This document shows, in pieces, positions 41,574 to 48,608 of a DNA stretch of 64,000 nt. How positions within the stretch are numbered: the first letter of the stretch is position 1; each line of letters begins with the position of its first letter. The position numbers were made by a program, and so were the translations under genes. The notes below the pieces were generated by a model. That model was not told the origin of the DNA, searched no databases, and saw nothing but the letters and a program-made list of their open reading frames with translations. Source of the DNA: Actinoplanes sp. DH11 (GTDB lineage Bacteria > Actinomycetota > Actinomycetes > Mycobacteriales > Micromonosporaceae); NCBI RefSeq assembly GCF_020873875.1, contig NZ_JAHWGU010000017.1, forward strand, positions 124,001 to 188,000, read 5' to 3'.

Positions 41574-42006
41574 GGCTGTCACTCACGGTCGTTGGGAGCG
41601 CTCCGCAACAGCCGTGCGTGACAGCCCACCGGACCGGCTGTCACTCACGGTTGGTTGAAAGCGCTTGCCAGCAGCCGTACATGACAGCCGCCAGGGCCGA
41701 GCTGTCACCCACGGCTGGCGAGAGCGCTCCCCGGCAGCCGTACATGACAGCCGACCGGTCAGCCGCCGACAGGATCACCGAAACCGCTCCCCACGGCCAT
41801 GCACGACAGCCCACCGGACCGGCTGTCACCCACGGTTGGTGAGAGCGCTTCCCGGCAGCCGTACATGACAGCCGGCCGGGGCGGCTCGCGCTCGCGCTTG
41901 CAGCTGTCAGATGGGACTGATCACTGAGAAAGCTCTCTGACAACCATCAGGGGTCGGGCCGGCTGGGTCTACGGTCGCGCTGAGATCGCTCTCCGACAGC
42001 CATGGG
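41574..42006. repeat. Array of long interrupted palindromes (about 53 bp each)
   Basis: Well-kept units lie at 41574-41626, 41636-41689, 41701-41752 and 41821-41873; degenerate ones are at about 41768-41811, 41900-41950 and 41963-42006. Each good unit has outer arms GGCTGTCA...TGACAGCC, inner arms ACGGTTG...CAGCCGT, and a centre GAGAGCGCTTCC whose AGCGCT core is itself palindromic. Units are spaced by about 9-12 bases apart from the degenerate one. The same family recurs at 59948-60126. No gene lies inside. The centre resembles LacI/CebR-type operators such as those at 17892 and 46291. Confidence 0.88.
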
Positions 42007-42235
42007 CTCGAGCTTGCACTGCTCGCCGGGCGGGCCGCCGCCGGTTGCGCCGCCCTGAATCAGTCGAGCCGGCCGCCTGATGTCCACTGTTGGCGATCAG
42101 TTGCTGCTGTGGTCGCTCGCTGCGGGTGCTTTCTGACCGAGCGGTTCGGCGCGGGCAGACTCGCCGGCGTTCGCGGTGCGCGGGCTCGCGGGACCGACCG
42201 GGCTCACCGCAGCATGGTTGACGCGCCCCGGGCGG

Positions 42236-43375
42236 TCAGCGGAAGGCTTTGCGTACCTTGGCGATCAGGCGGGGCCACTCGCGGTCGTCGGTGTCGGTGT
42301 CGCCGTCCTCGTCACTGTCCGAATCGGACCATTCGTCGTCGGGTGCGTCGTACTCCTCGTCCCAGCGCTCCGGCCAGCCCTGCGACCGTGTGCCGGCCCG
42401 GTGAGCCTCCGCAGCCGGCCGACCGGTGGAAGGGCTTTGCACGGCGGCGGTCGGCAGGGACGGAGCTGGCACGGAAAGGACTGGCACGGAAGGAGCCGCC
42501 ACGAGACTGCTGGCTCGAGCAGGAACAGGGGCGGCGGAGGCATCGTGAGCAGACCTGGACTGCGCAGGCGCACCCTGAGCACGCCCAAGCTGCGCGAGCG
42601 CACCCTGAGCGAGCCCGGGCTGCGCGGGGGCGTTCAGGGTGGGTGCGGAGTTGGCGGGCGGGGGTAGGGGTGTGTGTTTGAAGGAGGCGGATTCGAGGAG
42701 TTGCAGTGTCAGGCGTACGCCGGTCAGCTGTTCCGCCAAAGCCATCGCCCGCTCGCGCTGCCTTGCGTCCGATGTCCAGTTTGGATCAGCGGTTTCGGTG
42801 TTGTCGGCGGGGATGTCGAAGCCTAGGCGTTCCAGGACCGTGAGGATGCCGTCGGGGTCGGAGCCGGAGCGGTGGGCCGGGTCGGCGGGGTCGAACTCGA
42901 GCAGTATCTCGCCGTCGCGGGCCCAGACGAAGCGTTCGCCGGAGTGGGACACCAGGGTGGTTCCGCGGGAGAGGCGGCGGGCTTCGATCTCCGGTCCGAC
43001 GATCAGGGTCCAGTTGTTGATTGTGGTGGCGGCGACGAATTCGGTGCCGGTCTGTTCGGTGAGGCGGCGCAGACCTACCGCGCGGGCCGGGTCGGTGCCG
43101 CCCAGGTGGGTGATGACGTCGGCGGGCGTGCGGTCCCGGACCAGCGTGAGGCAGCAGGCTTCGGCGAGTTCCGCGCACTGCTCGGTGAACCAGGCGTAGT
43201 CGAACCGGGCATGGTCGGACCCGGCATGGTCGGACCGGGCATGGTCGGACCGGGCATGGTCGGACCGGGCATGGTCGGACCGGGCATGGTCGGACCCGGC
43301 ATGGTCGGACCCGGCGTAGTCGAACGAGGCGTAGTCGTCAGCGCTGACAGCAACCATGTCGTGATCATGCAACAT
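42236..43375 (-). CDS. DUF6461-like protein with N-terminal SDHA repeats and disordered acidic tail
   Basis: 379 residues from ATG 43375. An N-terminal segment of about nine five-residue units (SDHAR/SDHAG/FDYA) is followed by a globular domain (about 65-230) starting YAWFTEQCAELAEACCLTLV and RTPADVITHLGG. This matches the DUF6461 pattern found in actinobacteria, with later strands TTLVSHSGERFVWARDGEIL. The last 130 residues are low-complexity Ala/Pro/Ser and then strongly acidic (about 20 Asp/Glu), ending in a short basic helix. Function is unknown; DUF6461 proteins resemble immunity or sensor-like domains. It follows the sigma/membrane-protein genes on the same strand and may belong to their operon. 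Confidence 0.75.
   Translation of the reverse strand: MLHDHDMVAVSADDYASFDYAGSDHAGSDHARSDHARSDHARSDHARSDHAGSDHARFDYAWFTEQCAELAEACCLTLVRDRTPADVITHLGGTDPARAVGLRRLTEQTGTEFVAATTINNWTLIVGPEIEARRLSRGTTLVSHSGERFVWARDGEILLEFDPADPAHRSGSDPDGILTVLERLGFDIPADNTETADPNWTSDARQRERAMALAEQLTGVRLTLQLLESASFKHTPLPPPANSAPTLNAPAQPGLAQGALAQLGRAQGAPAQSRSAHDASAAPVPARASSLVAAPSVPVLSVPAPSLPTAAVQSPSTGRPAAEAHRAGTRSQGWPERWDEEYDAPDDEWSDSDSDEDGDTDTDDREWPRLIAKVRKAFR
43195..43329 (-). repeat. 15-bp minisatellite inside the DUF6461-like gene
   Basis: Seven units of CATGGTCGGACCSGG at exact 15-base spacing (43210, 43225, 43240, 43255, 43270, 43285, 43300) are flanked by one variant unit on each side. Units encode SDHAR or SDHAG on the minus strand, so the frame is always kept. 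Confidence 0.92.
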
Positions 43376-43409
43376 GGTTCTGAGGGGCCCGGAGTCGGCT
43401 GTGCCGGGG

Positions 43410-44369
43410 TCAGCGGAAGGCGCCGCTGATCTCGGCCTTGGCCGGGCCTGCGCCGGCGATCGCGCCGTAGGTGTCGGCGCGCGGGTCCCGTTTCCCGGCG
43501 GTGTGCACGAATTGGGCGGCGAACGTGTAGTCGCCGGGTGCCAGCGTCCGGCCGTCGTGCAGGGTGAACCGGTAGAGCAGTGCGTCAGTCTCCTCGGTGA
43601 CTGTCGTCGCCAGCATCTCGCTGGGCACCGAGCTCCACTGGCCGGCCGGGGCCACGCCGCTGGTACGCGCCACGCTGACCAGCACGTCCAGCTCCGTGAT
43701 CGTCTCGGTGGTGGTGAGCACCAGGTTGCCCTGCGTCCACGTCGCGTTCGAGTGCGGGTCGGCCGTGGCGACCGAGCTGAGGAAGCCGGCGGCCGGGGTC
43801 CACCGCGGTGCCGCGCCGCCGGCCGCCGGGGGCCGTTGCGGGCTGGTCGTGGAGGCGGCATCCGGGGCGCCCCCGGCCGGATCGCCGGACGCCGGCGAGG
43901 ACAACACCCCGCCAGGCCCAGCCGGCGACGACAGCCCGCCGGACCCGGCCGACGACGAGACCCCGCCCGACCCGGCCGACGACGACAGCCCGCCGGGCCC
44001 GGCCGAAGGCGACAGCCCGCCGGACGCCGATGACGGCCCCGACCCCGGCGACTCCGACCAGGAGCGCGCGTCGGAAGACGCGGACGGCACCCCGGGGGAC
44101 GACCCGTCGGACGACAGGTCGGGGGCGGACGACACCGAAGTCGCGGCCGGCGGCCGGTCACCGATGAGCCGGACCCCGGCGACGCCGACAACCAGGGTCG
44201 CCACCACCGAGGCCGCGGCCGCCACCGGGCGCAGCGCGAGGAACGCCCACCGGCTGCGGGCCGGTTCGCCGCGGCGCCGGGCGACCCGGGTGCGGATCGC
44301 GTCCCGGTCGGGCACGTGCCGTTCGGCCTCACGGCGCAGCACCCGGCCGAGATCCGGGTGTTCAGCCAT
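43410..44369 (-). CDS. Single-pass membrane protein, probable anti-sigma partner, with Ser/Gly repeats
   Basis: 319 residues. Residues 1-45 are a charged cytosolic segment (LGRVLRREAERHVPDRDAIR), then one membrane helix (about 48-70). A long extracellular Ser/Gly/Pro stretch of GGLSSSAGSGG-like repeats (about 80-170) and a beta-rich C-terminal domain (about 185-319, SNATWTQGNLVLTTTETI) follow. The gene overlaps the upstream ECF sigma gene by eight bases. That location, plus the short cytosolic domain followed by a helix, is the usual design of an anti-sigma/sensor partner, though a ZAS zinc motif is not visible. Its extracellular ligand is unknown. Confidence 0.7.
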   Translation of the reverse strand: MAEHPDLGRVLRREAERHVPDRDAIRTRVARRRGEPARSRWAFLALRPVAAAASVVATLVVGVAGVRLIGDRPPAATSVSSAPDLSSDGSSPGVPSASSDARSWSESPGSGPSSASGGLSPSAGPGGLSSSAGSGGVSSSAGSGGLSSPAGPGGVLSSPASGDPAGGAPDAASTTSPQRPPAAGGAAPRWTPAAGFLSSVATADPHSNATWTQGNLVLTTTETITELDVLVSVARTSGVAPAGQWSSVPSEMLATTVTEETDALLYRFTLHDGRTLAPGDYTFAAQFVHTAGKRDPRADTYGAIAGAGPAKAEISGAFR

Positions 44370-44910
44370 GCAGGCCTCCCATCATCAGCGGCGTGCCCCG
44401 CAGATGTTCGCTCAGCTGTGCGGCGCCCCGCGAGGTGTGACTTTTGACCGCTCCGACCGAGATGCCCAGGATCGAGGCGACTTCCTTTTCCGGGACGTCG
44501 AACGCGTACCGCAGGATCACGCACTCACGGCGCCGCTGCGGAAGGCGCTGCAGCGCGGCGCGTACGTCAAGGATCGCGGGGGTGTCCCGCTCGCCGCGCT
44601 CGCGGCGCAGCAGCCCGAGGCGCAGAATGCCAGCCCGTTCCCGGCTCTGCCGCTTGATCCACTGACGGGCCAGGTTGGTGACGATGCCGCGAGCGTACGC
44701 GATCGGGCTCTGCGCCGACTGGACACGCTCCCAGTGCCGCCACACCTCCACGAACGCGTCGGCCGCCAAGTCGTCGGCGGCCTGCGAGTCGCCGGTCACC
44801 AGGTAGGCGAGCCGGGACAGATCGGCGTGATGGTCGTCGAAGAACCGCCGGAAGGCGTATTCGGTCTCAAGGTCGGACAAGCCACTGTTCCTGACCGTCA
44901 GGGGATACAC
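44362..44910 (-). CDS. ECF sigma factor, SigE-family type
   Basis: 182 residues from GTG 44910; a TTG at 44880 with AGGA upstream is an alternative start. Region 2 is FRRFFDDHHADLSRLAYLVT followed by ADDLAADAFVEVWRHW. Region 4 is LPQRRRECVILRYAFDVPEK and EVASILGISVGAVKSHTSRG. It directs RNA polymerase to alternative promoters in response to an extracellular signal, probably relayed by the membrane protein encoded in the overlapping next gene. No promoter pair that would reveal its regulon was recognised. Confidence 0.92.
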   Translation of the reverse strand: MYPLTVRNSGLSDLETEYAFRRFFDDHHADLSRLAYLVTGDSQAADDLAADAFVEVWRHWERVQSAQSPIAYARGIVTNLARQWIKRQSRERAGILRLGLLRRERGERDTPAILDVRAALQRLPQRRRECVILRYAFDVPEKEVASILGISVGAVKSHTSRGAAQLSEHLRGTPLMMGGLHG

Positions 44911-44926
44911 GGGGGGAGGTGCGGCG

Positions 44927-46195
44927 TCAGCCGATCGTCACGGAGTACGCGCTGGTGTCCAGCCGGCCCGACCCGGTGAAGATCTCGGGACCGGCCTGCA
45001 CGCTGGACAGGTACTTGTCGCGGGCCAGCCAGCCGCGAGCGACCAGGTCGTCGGTGAAATCGGTGAGATTCAGGGCGGCGGACGAGGTGTTGGCGGTACG
45101 CACGAAGGAGTACACGTTCCAGCCGATGTTGCCCCGGTAGAGGTCCCAGGTGGTGCCGGCGACGGTCACGGTCGCCTGCTTCGTGCCGACCGGTCCCGCG
45201 CCACCGGTCCGGTGCAGCCAGACCATGACCTCGTCGGTGGGGTTGTGCTGCCAGTCCGGGTTCGCGATGTCGTGGAGCCACAGGTCGTACGCGACGTTCA
45301 TGATGCCGGCGGTCGTCTGCGTGACCTGGAAGTTCCAGGCGGTGTCGACCGGCTTGCCGTCGCTGAGCCGGATCGGCAGGCCGGTCCCGGTGGTCTTCCA
45401 GCCCCAGTGCCAGCCGAGGACCGCACTCGCGTACGACTTGACCTTGGTGGTGTCGCCCGCCCAGTTCCAGCTGGTCCCCCAGCTCAGTTTGTCGCCGCTG
45501 AGGCCGTTCTCCCGGACGCACTGGGAGCCGGTGCCGTCGGCCTTGCCCCAGACGTTGTTGTTCACCCAGTACTTGCCGCGGATCAGGGCGGCGTAGTCGG
45601 CGCAGTTCTCGGCGCCCGGAGCGCCACCGGGCGCGGCAGTCGGGCTCGCCGAAGCGGTTGCGGACGGCTTGATCGAACCGGTCGGGCTCGCCGAAGCGGT
45701 TGCGGACGGCTTGATCGAACCGGCCGGGCTCGCCGAAGCGGTCGGCCGGCTCGAAGCGGTCGGGCTCGCCGAAGCGGTGGTGGGGCCGGTGCAGGCCACC
45801 CCGTTCAGGGTGAAGCCGCTCGGTGCCGGGTTGCTGCCGCTCCAAGCCCCGTTGAAGCCGAGCGTCACCTGCCCACCGGCGGCGATCGAGGAGTTCCAGC
45901 CGGCATCGCGCACGGTGACCGCGCCGCCGTTCTGGGTCCACGTACCGTTCCAGCCGCTGGAGACCTTCTGCCCCGACGGGAAGGTGAAGCCGAGTGTCCA
46001 GCCGCTGACGGCCGCCCCGCCGGAGTTCTTGATCTTCACATCGCCGGTGAAGCCGCTGTTCCACTGGCTGGGGACGCTGTAGGTCACGGAACAGGCGGCG
46101 GCTTCCGCGGCGTCGGCGTTGAGCACGCCGGCCACCGCGGCCGCGGCGCCGAGGGTCAGCACCGAGAGCGGTACGACGATGCGCCTAGCAAGCAT
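44927..46195 (-). CDS. Secreted CBM2-GH12 endoglucanase
   Basis: 422 residues from ATG 46195. Signal peptide about 1-32, CBM2 about 33-136 (CSVTYSVPSQWNSGFTGDVK with conserved surface tryptophans), a Ser/Pro/Thr linker (137-190) built of a duplicated 14-residue unit, and a GH12 domain (about 195-422). The nucleophile is E322 in DEVMVWLH and the acid/base is E404 in AGPEIFTGS. GH12 enzymes cut beta-1,4-glucans and often xyloglucan. A CebR-like box lies about 90 bases upstream. In the linker the DNA carries 42-bp direct repeats (45641, 45683, 45725). It works outside the cell with the GH5 enzyme. Confidence 0.92.
   Translation of the reverse strand: MLARRIVVPLSVLTLGAAAAVAGVLNADAAEAAACSVTYSVPSQWNSGFTGDVKIKNSGGAAVSGWTLGFTFPSGQKVSSGWNGTWTQNGGAVTVRDAGWNSSIAAGGQVTLGFNGAWSGSNPAPSGFTLNGVACTGPTTASASPTASSRPTASASPAGSIKPSATASASPTGSIKPSATASASPTAAPGGAPGAENCADYAALIRGKYWVNNNVWGKADGTGSQCVRENGLSGDKLSWGTSWNWAGDTTKVKSYASAVLGWHWGWKTTGTGLPIRLSDGKPVDTAWNFQVTQTTAGIMNVAYDLWLHDIANPDWQHNPTDEVMVWLHRTGGAGPVGTKQATVTVAGTTWDLYRGNIGWNVYSFVRTANTSSAALNLTDFTDDLVARGWLARDKYLSSVQAGPEIFTGSGRLDTSAYSVTIG
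45641..45740 (-). repeat. 42-bp direct repeats in the CBM2-GH12 linker
   Basis: CGGGCTCGCCGAAGCG starts at 45641, 45683 and 45725, giving two complete 42-bp units and a partial third. They encode the repeated GSIKPSATASASPT linker on the minus strand. The DNA copies are almost identical, so the linker was lengthened recently. Confidence 0.9.
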
Positions 46196-46288
46196 GGGGA
46201 GTCTCCCGGGGAACGAGGATTGATCCACACCCCAGTGGCCCGACGACCGGGAAAGGTTGCTCGCATCCCACAAATTTTTCGGTGATCT

Positions 46289-46303
46289 TGCGGAGCGCTC
46301 CCA
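46289..46303. promoter_or_regulatory. CebR-like operator upstream of the GH12 gene
   Basis: TGCGGAGCGCTCCCA contains the palindrome GGAGCGCTCC (46292-46301). It differs at one base from the 14-bp CebR consensus TGGGAGCGCTCCCA over GCGGAGCGCTCCCA. It lies about 95 bases upstream of the start codon, so it probably overlaps the promoter. Confidence 0.7.
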
Positions 46304-46319
46304 CGGGATGCTCGGCCTC

Positions 46320-46405
46320 GTACACAAAGACCCCGTACACAAAGACTCCGTACACAAAGGCTCAGTACGCGAAAGGCTCCGTACGCGAAAGGCTCCGTAC
46401 AAGAA
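46320..46405. repeat. 15/16-bp tandem repeats between the GH12 operator and tRNA-His
   Basis: Units GTACACAAAGACTCC (46320, 46335, 46350) grade into GTACGCGAAAGGCTCC (46365, 46381), and a last partial unit runs into the tRNA-His terminator. The repeats are non-coding and AT-richer than their surroundings. Confidence 0.88.
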
Positions 46406-46433
46406 AAAGGCCCGGTCCGAAGACCGAGCCTTT
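46406..46433 (-). terminator. Intrinsic terminator of tRNA-His
   Basis: AAAGGCCCGGTC (46406-46417) pairs with GACCGAGCCTTT (46422-46433) with one mismatch. On the minus strand the loop is a TTCG tetraloop and the stem is followed by TTTTTC. Confidence 0.88.
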
Positions 46434-46441
46434 CGCTCACA

Positions 46442-46518
46442 TGGGGTGATCGACGGGACTTGAACCCGCGACCCCCGGGACCACAACCCGGTGCTCTACC
46501 AGCTGAGCTACGACCACC
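46442..46518 (-). tRNA. tRNA-His (anticodon GUG), CCA encoded
   Basis: The minus strand folds as a cloverleaf with acceptor GTGGTCG against CGATCAC and anticodon loop GTTGTGGTC giving GTG. The tRNA-His identity pair is present: an extra G at -1 (46518) opposite discriminator C73 (46445). CCA is encoded at 46444-46442. It lies between oligoribonuclease and the GH12 promoter region. Confidence 0.97.
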
Positions 46519-46592
46519 ATGACCACGACGCGTTCCCGTGGTGCCGCACAATCATAGCCACACCGGATGCGGGGTCGTCGAGCGGGTTACTC

Positions 46593-47183
46593 CTACAGCT
46601 CCGCGGCGATCGCCTTGGCCGTTTCCACGTCCGGCCCGGGCTGCGGCACGAAGACCGTGCGCCGGTAGTACTCCAGCTCGCGGATGCTCTCCCGGATGTC
46701 GGCGAGCGCGCGGTGCGACAGGCCCTTGGCCGGTTGACCGAAATAGACCCGGGGGTACCAGCGCCGGCACAGCTCCTTGATCGAGGAGACGTCGATCATC
46801 CGGTAGTGCAGGTGCGCGTCGAGCGCCGGCATGTCACGGGCCAGGAAGCCGCGGTCGGTCGCGATCGAGTTGCCGCAGAGCGGTGCGGTGCGCGGGTTCG
46901 GAACGAACTCCCGGATGTACGTCAGGACCGCCTCCTCCGCCTCCGCCATGGTGATCGCCGAACGGCGCACCTCATCGGTGAGACCGGATTTGGCGTGCAT
47001 GTCGCGCACCACCGGCGGCATCGCGTCCAGTGCCGCGTCGTCCGCGTGAATCACCAGGTCGACGCCCTCGCCGAGCACGTTGAGTTCGGGATCGGTGACA
47101 AGCGCCGCGACCTCGATGAGCTTGTCCTTGCCCAGGTCGAGACCGGTCATCTCACAGTCGATCCACACCAGAAGATCCGCCAC
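46593..47183 (-). CDS. orn: Oligoribonuclease
   Basis: 196 residues from GTG 47183. This is a DEDDh-type 3'-5' exonuclease: WIDCEMTGLD supplies the first acidic pair, GNSIATDRGFLARDMP the second aspartate region, and HRALADIRESIRELEYYR the final His/Asp. It degrades di- to pentanucleotides at the end of mRNA decay, including pGpG from c-di-GMP breakdown, so it complements the diguanylate cyclase at 24773. Length and sequence are entirely typical. An adjacent tRNA-His gene on the same strand lies downstream. Confidence 0.97.
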   Translation of the reverse strand: MADLLVWIDCEMTGLDLGKDKLIEVAALVTDPELNVLGEGVDLVIHADDAALDAMPPVVRDMHAKSGLTDEVRRSAITMAEAEEAVLTYIREFVPNPRTAPLCGNSIATDRGFLARDMPALDAHLHYRMIDVSSIKELCRRWYPRVYFGQPAKGLSHRALADIRESIRELEYYRRTVFVPQPGPDVETAKAIAAEL

Positions 47184-47297
47184 GCGGACAGCCTACGCCG
47201 GGCGCGACGACATCGTTCGACGTGATCTCAGCTTCGCGCTCTTTGTCCCGTTTGGCACCCCGACTTCCCAGTTGGCCGAATATTGGGTAAACTGAAC

Positions 47298-47380
47298 TTA
47301 ACGGACGAAGCCCCCCTTCGGTTACTCCGTTCCCCCGGGTAAAGGGCCCTCCGTGTCGGCAGCACGGAGGGCCCTTTCGG
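47298..47380 (+). ncRNA. Probable 6C small RNA
   Basis: The plus strand shows a short hairpin with an all-C loop, CGAAG-CCCCC-CTTCG (47306-47320, six consecutive C). A second hairpin, TTACTC...GGGTAA, has a CGTTCCCCC loop (about 47322-47341). A perfect 15-bp stem-loop follows, AAAGGGCCCTCCGTG with CACGGAGGGCCCTTT (47341-47377). Two C-rich loops followed by a terminator are the definition of the actinobacterial 6C RNA motif. A possible -10 (TAAACT, 47288-47293) lies just upstream. The 3' half is antisense to the last codons of the convergent AlkZ-like gene. The call is by structure and remembered consensus. Confidence 0.65.
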
Positions 47381-48488
47381 GCTGCCGGGAACGCAGCGCC
47401 CAGCTCACCTCCGGCCGCTCATCGGCCCACCGGATCTCCGCCTTCTCCCCTGGCGACACGAACTCCACGAGCCGCTCCCCCTCGGCCGCCACCTCCGCCC
47501 GGACCCGGCCGGTGAGCGGCCGAATCTCCGCGATCGACAGCGTTGAACCGGCCAACGACCAGGTCGCGGCCACAAATCCATCCACCAGCACCGTCGGCCG
47601 CACGATCGACCACCCCGGCATCACCAGCGGCCGGTCACCCGGGTGGATGATCCGGGCACGGTCGGAGTGACCCAGCAGCGCATTGTCGAACTCGGGCAGG
47701 AACACCACGGGCGCGGCCATGCCTTCATCGGCCAGCGGGGCGTCCGGCAGGTCGTACAACTCGGTCCCGGCCTCGTCCCGGAAGACCCGCAGCTTTTCGC
47801 GCATTCCGGACATCAGCCCGCGCAAGCGGGTCAGTCCCGACCAGACCTGAACGTCCTTGGCCGAAGCCGGCCCGAACGCCGCCAGGTAGCGCGTCACCAG
47901 CTTTTCGGGTGCCGGCTCACCGGCCTGCGGCCGCCCCAGCCAATCATCGGCGAGCACACAACTCACTCGCCCCCGGTGCCGCCACGTCCCGGCCGGCGGC
48001 GGATGCAGCAGAGACAACCGCAGGTGTACGACCAACTTCAGCCACTCCGGGTCCGGACCGGGAAACCGTTCCACCAGCCGCCGGGTGATCTCCGGCCGGC
48101 TCATCGGCCCATCCGCCAGAATCTCCCGGGCCGCCTCCAGCAACTCCTCCTGAGCCAGCCCGCCCAACCGACCGCCACGCCCCGCGAACCGGTCCAGGTA
48201 CGGCTGCAACGTTGAACGCAACCAGCCAAAATCCTCCCCCGTGCAGAGGTGCTGGGTGCCGCGGAGCAGGGCGCTGCGGACCACCGTCCGGTCCTGCAGG
48301 AGCGCGGTCAGATCGGCCTGCCGGAACGTGGGGATGCGCGCCCGCACGCTGAGATACGGGGAGTCGGACTCCTGCCCCTGCAACGCCACCAGATGAGCGA
48401 TCACCTCGGCCGGGGCGGCCGTGCTGTCGCTCAGCAGTTGGCGGGTGAGGAAGGTCCGGTTGAGCTCACGGGTGGAGAGAACTCTCAT
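47322..48488 (-). CDS. Winged-helix/AlkZ-like family protein (HTH_42)
   Basis: 388 residues. The start MRVLSTRELNRTFLTRQLL and the early ALQGQESDSPYL segment fit the HTH_42 (DUF1006) family. The QGQ triplet corresponds to the catalytic QxQ motif of AlkZ-type DNA glycosylases, which unhook crosslinks and alkylated bases. Further conserved stretches are RGTQHL and FLPEFDNALLGHSDR. The family includes AlkZ/AlkX in antibiotic producers, where they protect against genotoxic products. Glycosylase activity here is inferred. Its 3' end overlaps the 6C RNA terminator on the opposite strand. Confidence 0.82.
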   Translation of the reverse strand: MRVLSTRELNRTFLTRQLLSDSTAAPAEVIAHLVALQGQESDSPYLSVRARIPTFRQADLTALLQDRTVVRSALLRGTQHLCTGEDFGWLRSTLQPYLDRFAGRGGRLGGLAQEELLEAAREILADGPMSRPEITRRLVERFPGPDPEWLKLVVHLRLSLLHPPPAGTWRHRGRVSCVLADDWLGRPQAGEPAPEKLVTRYLAAFGPASAKDVQVWSGLTRLRGLMSGMREKLRVFRDEAGTELYDLPDAPLADEGMAAPVVFLPEFDNALLGHSDRARIIHPGDRPLVMPGWSIVRPTVLVDGFVAATWSLAGSTLSIAEIRPLTGRVRAEVAAEGERLVEFVSPGEKAEIRWADERPEVSWALRSRQPERALRAADTEGPLPGGTE

Positions 48489-48608
48489 GTCCCCGACCGT
48501 AGGCGCGATAGAGGTCAGTTCCTGACCACTATCCGTTCCGGCCGTCGCCGGGAAACGGGCCGGGCCGCCGACCTGATGGTCGGCGGCCCGGTGCGGGTTG
48601 ATCCTCTG

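Noticed and set aside
41574..42006. Integron or attC-like array
   Set aside because: No gene cassettes lie between the palindromes and no integrase is nearby; spacers are only about ten bases.
43075..43368. Plus-strand frame rich in MVGPG or minus-strand frame rich in TMPGP repeats
   Set aside because: These are frame shadows of the 15-bp minisatellite. The SDHA frame continues into a conserved domain and is the real one.
47341..47377. Terminator of the AlkZ-like gene
   Set aside because: The stem lies inside the 3' coding end of that gene on the other strand. Its position fits termination of the plus-strand small RNA better.
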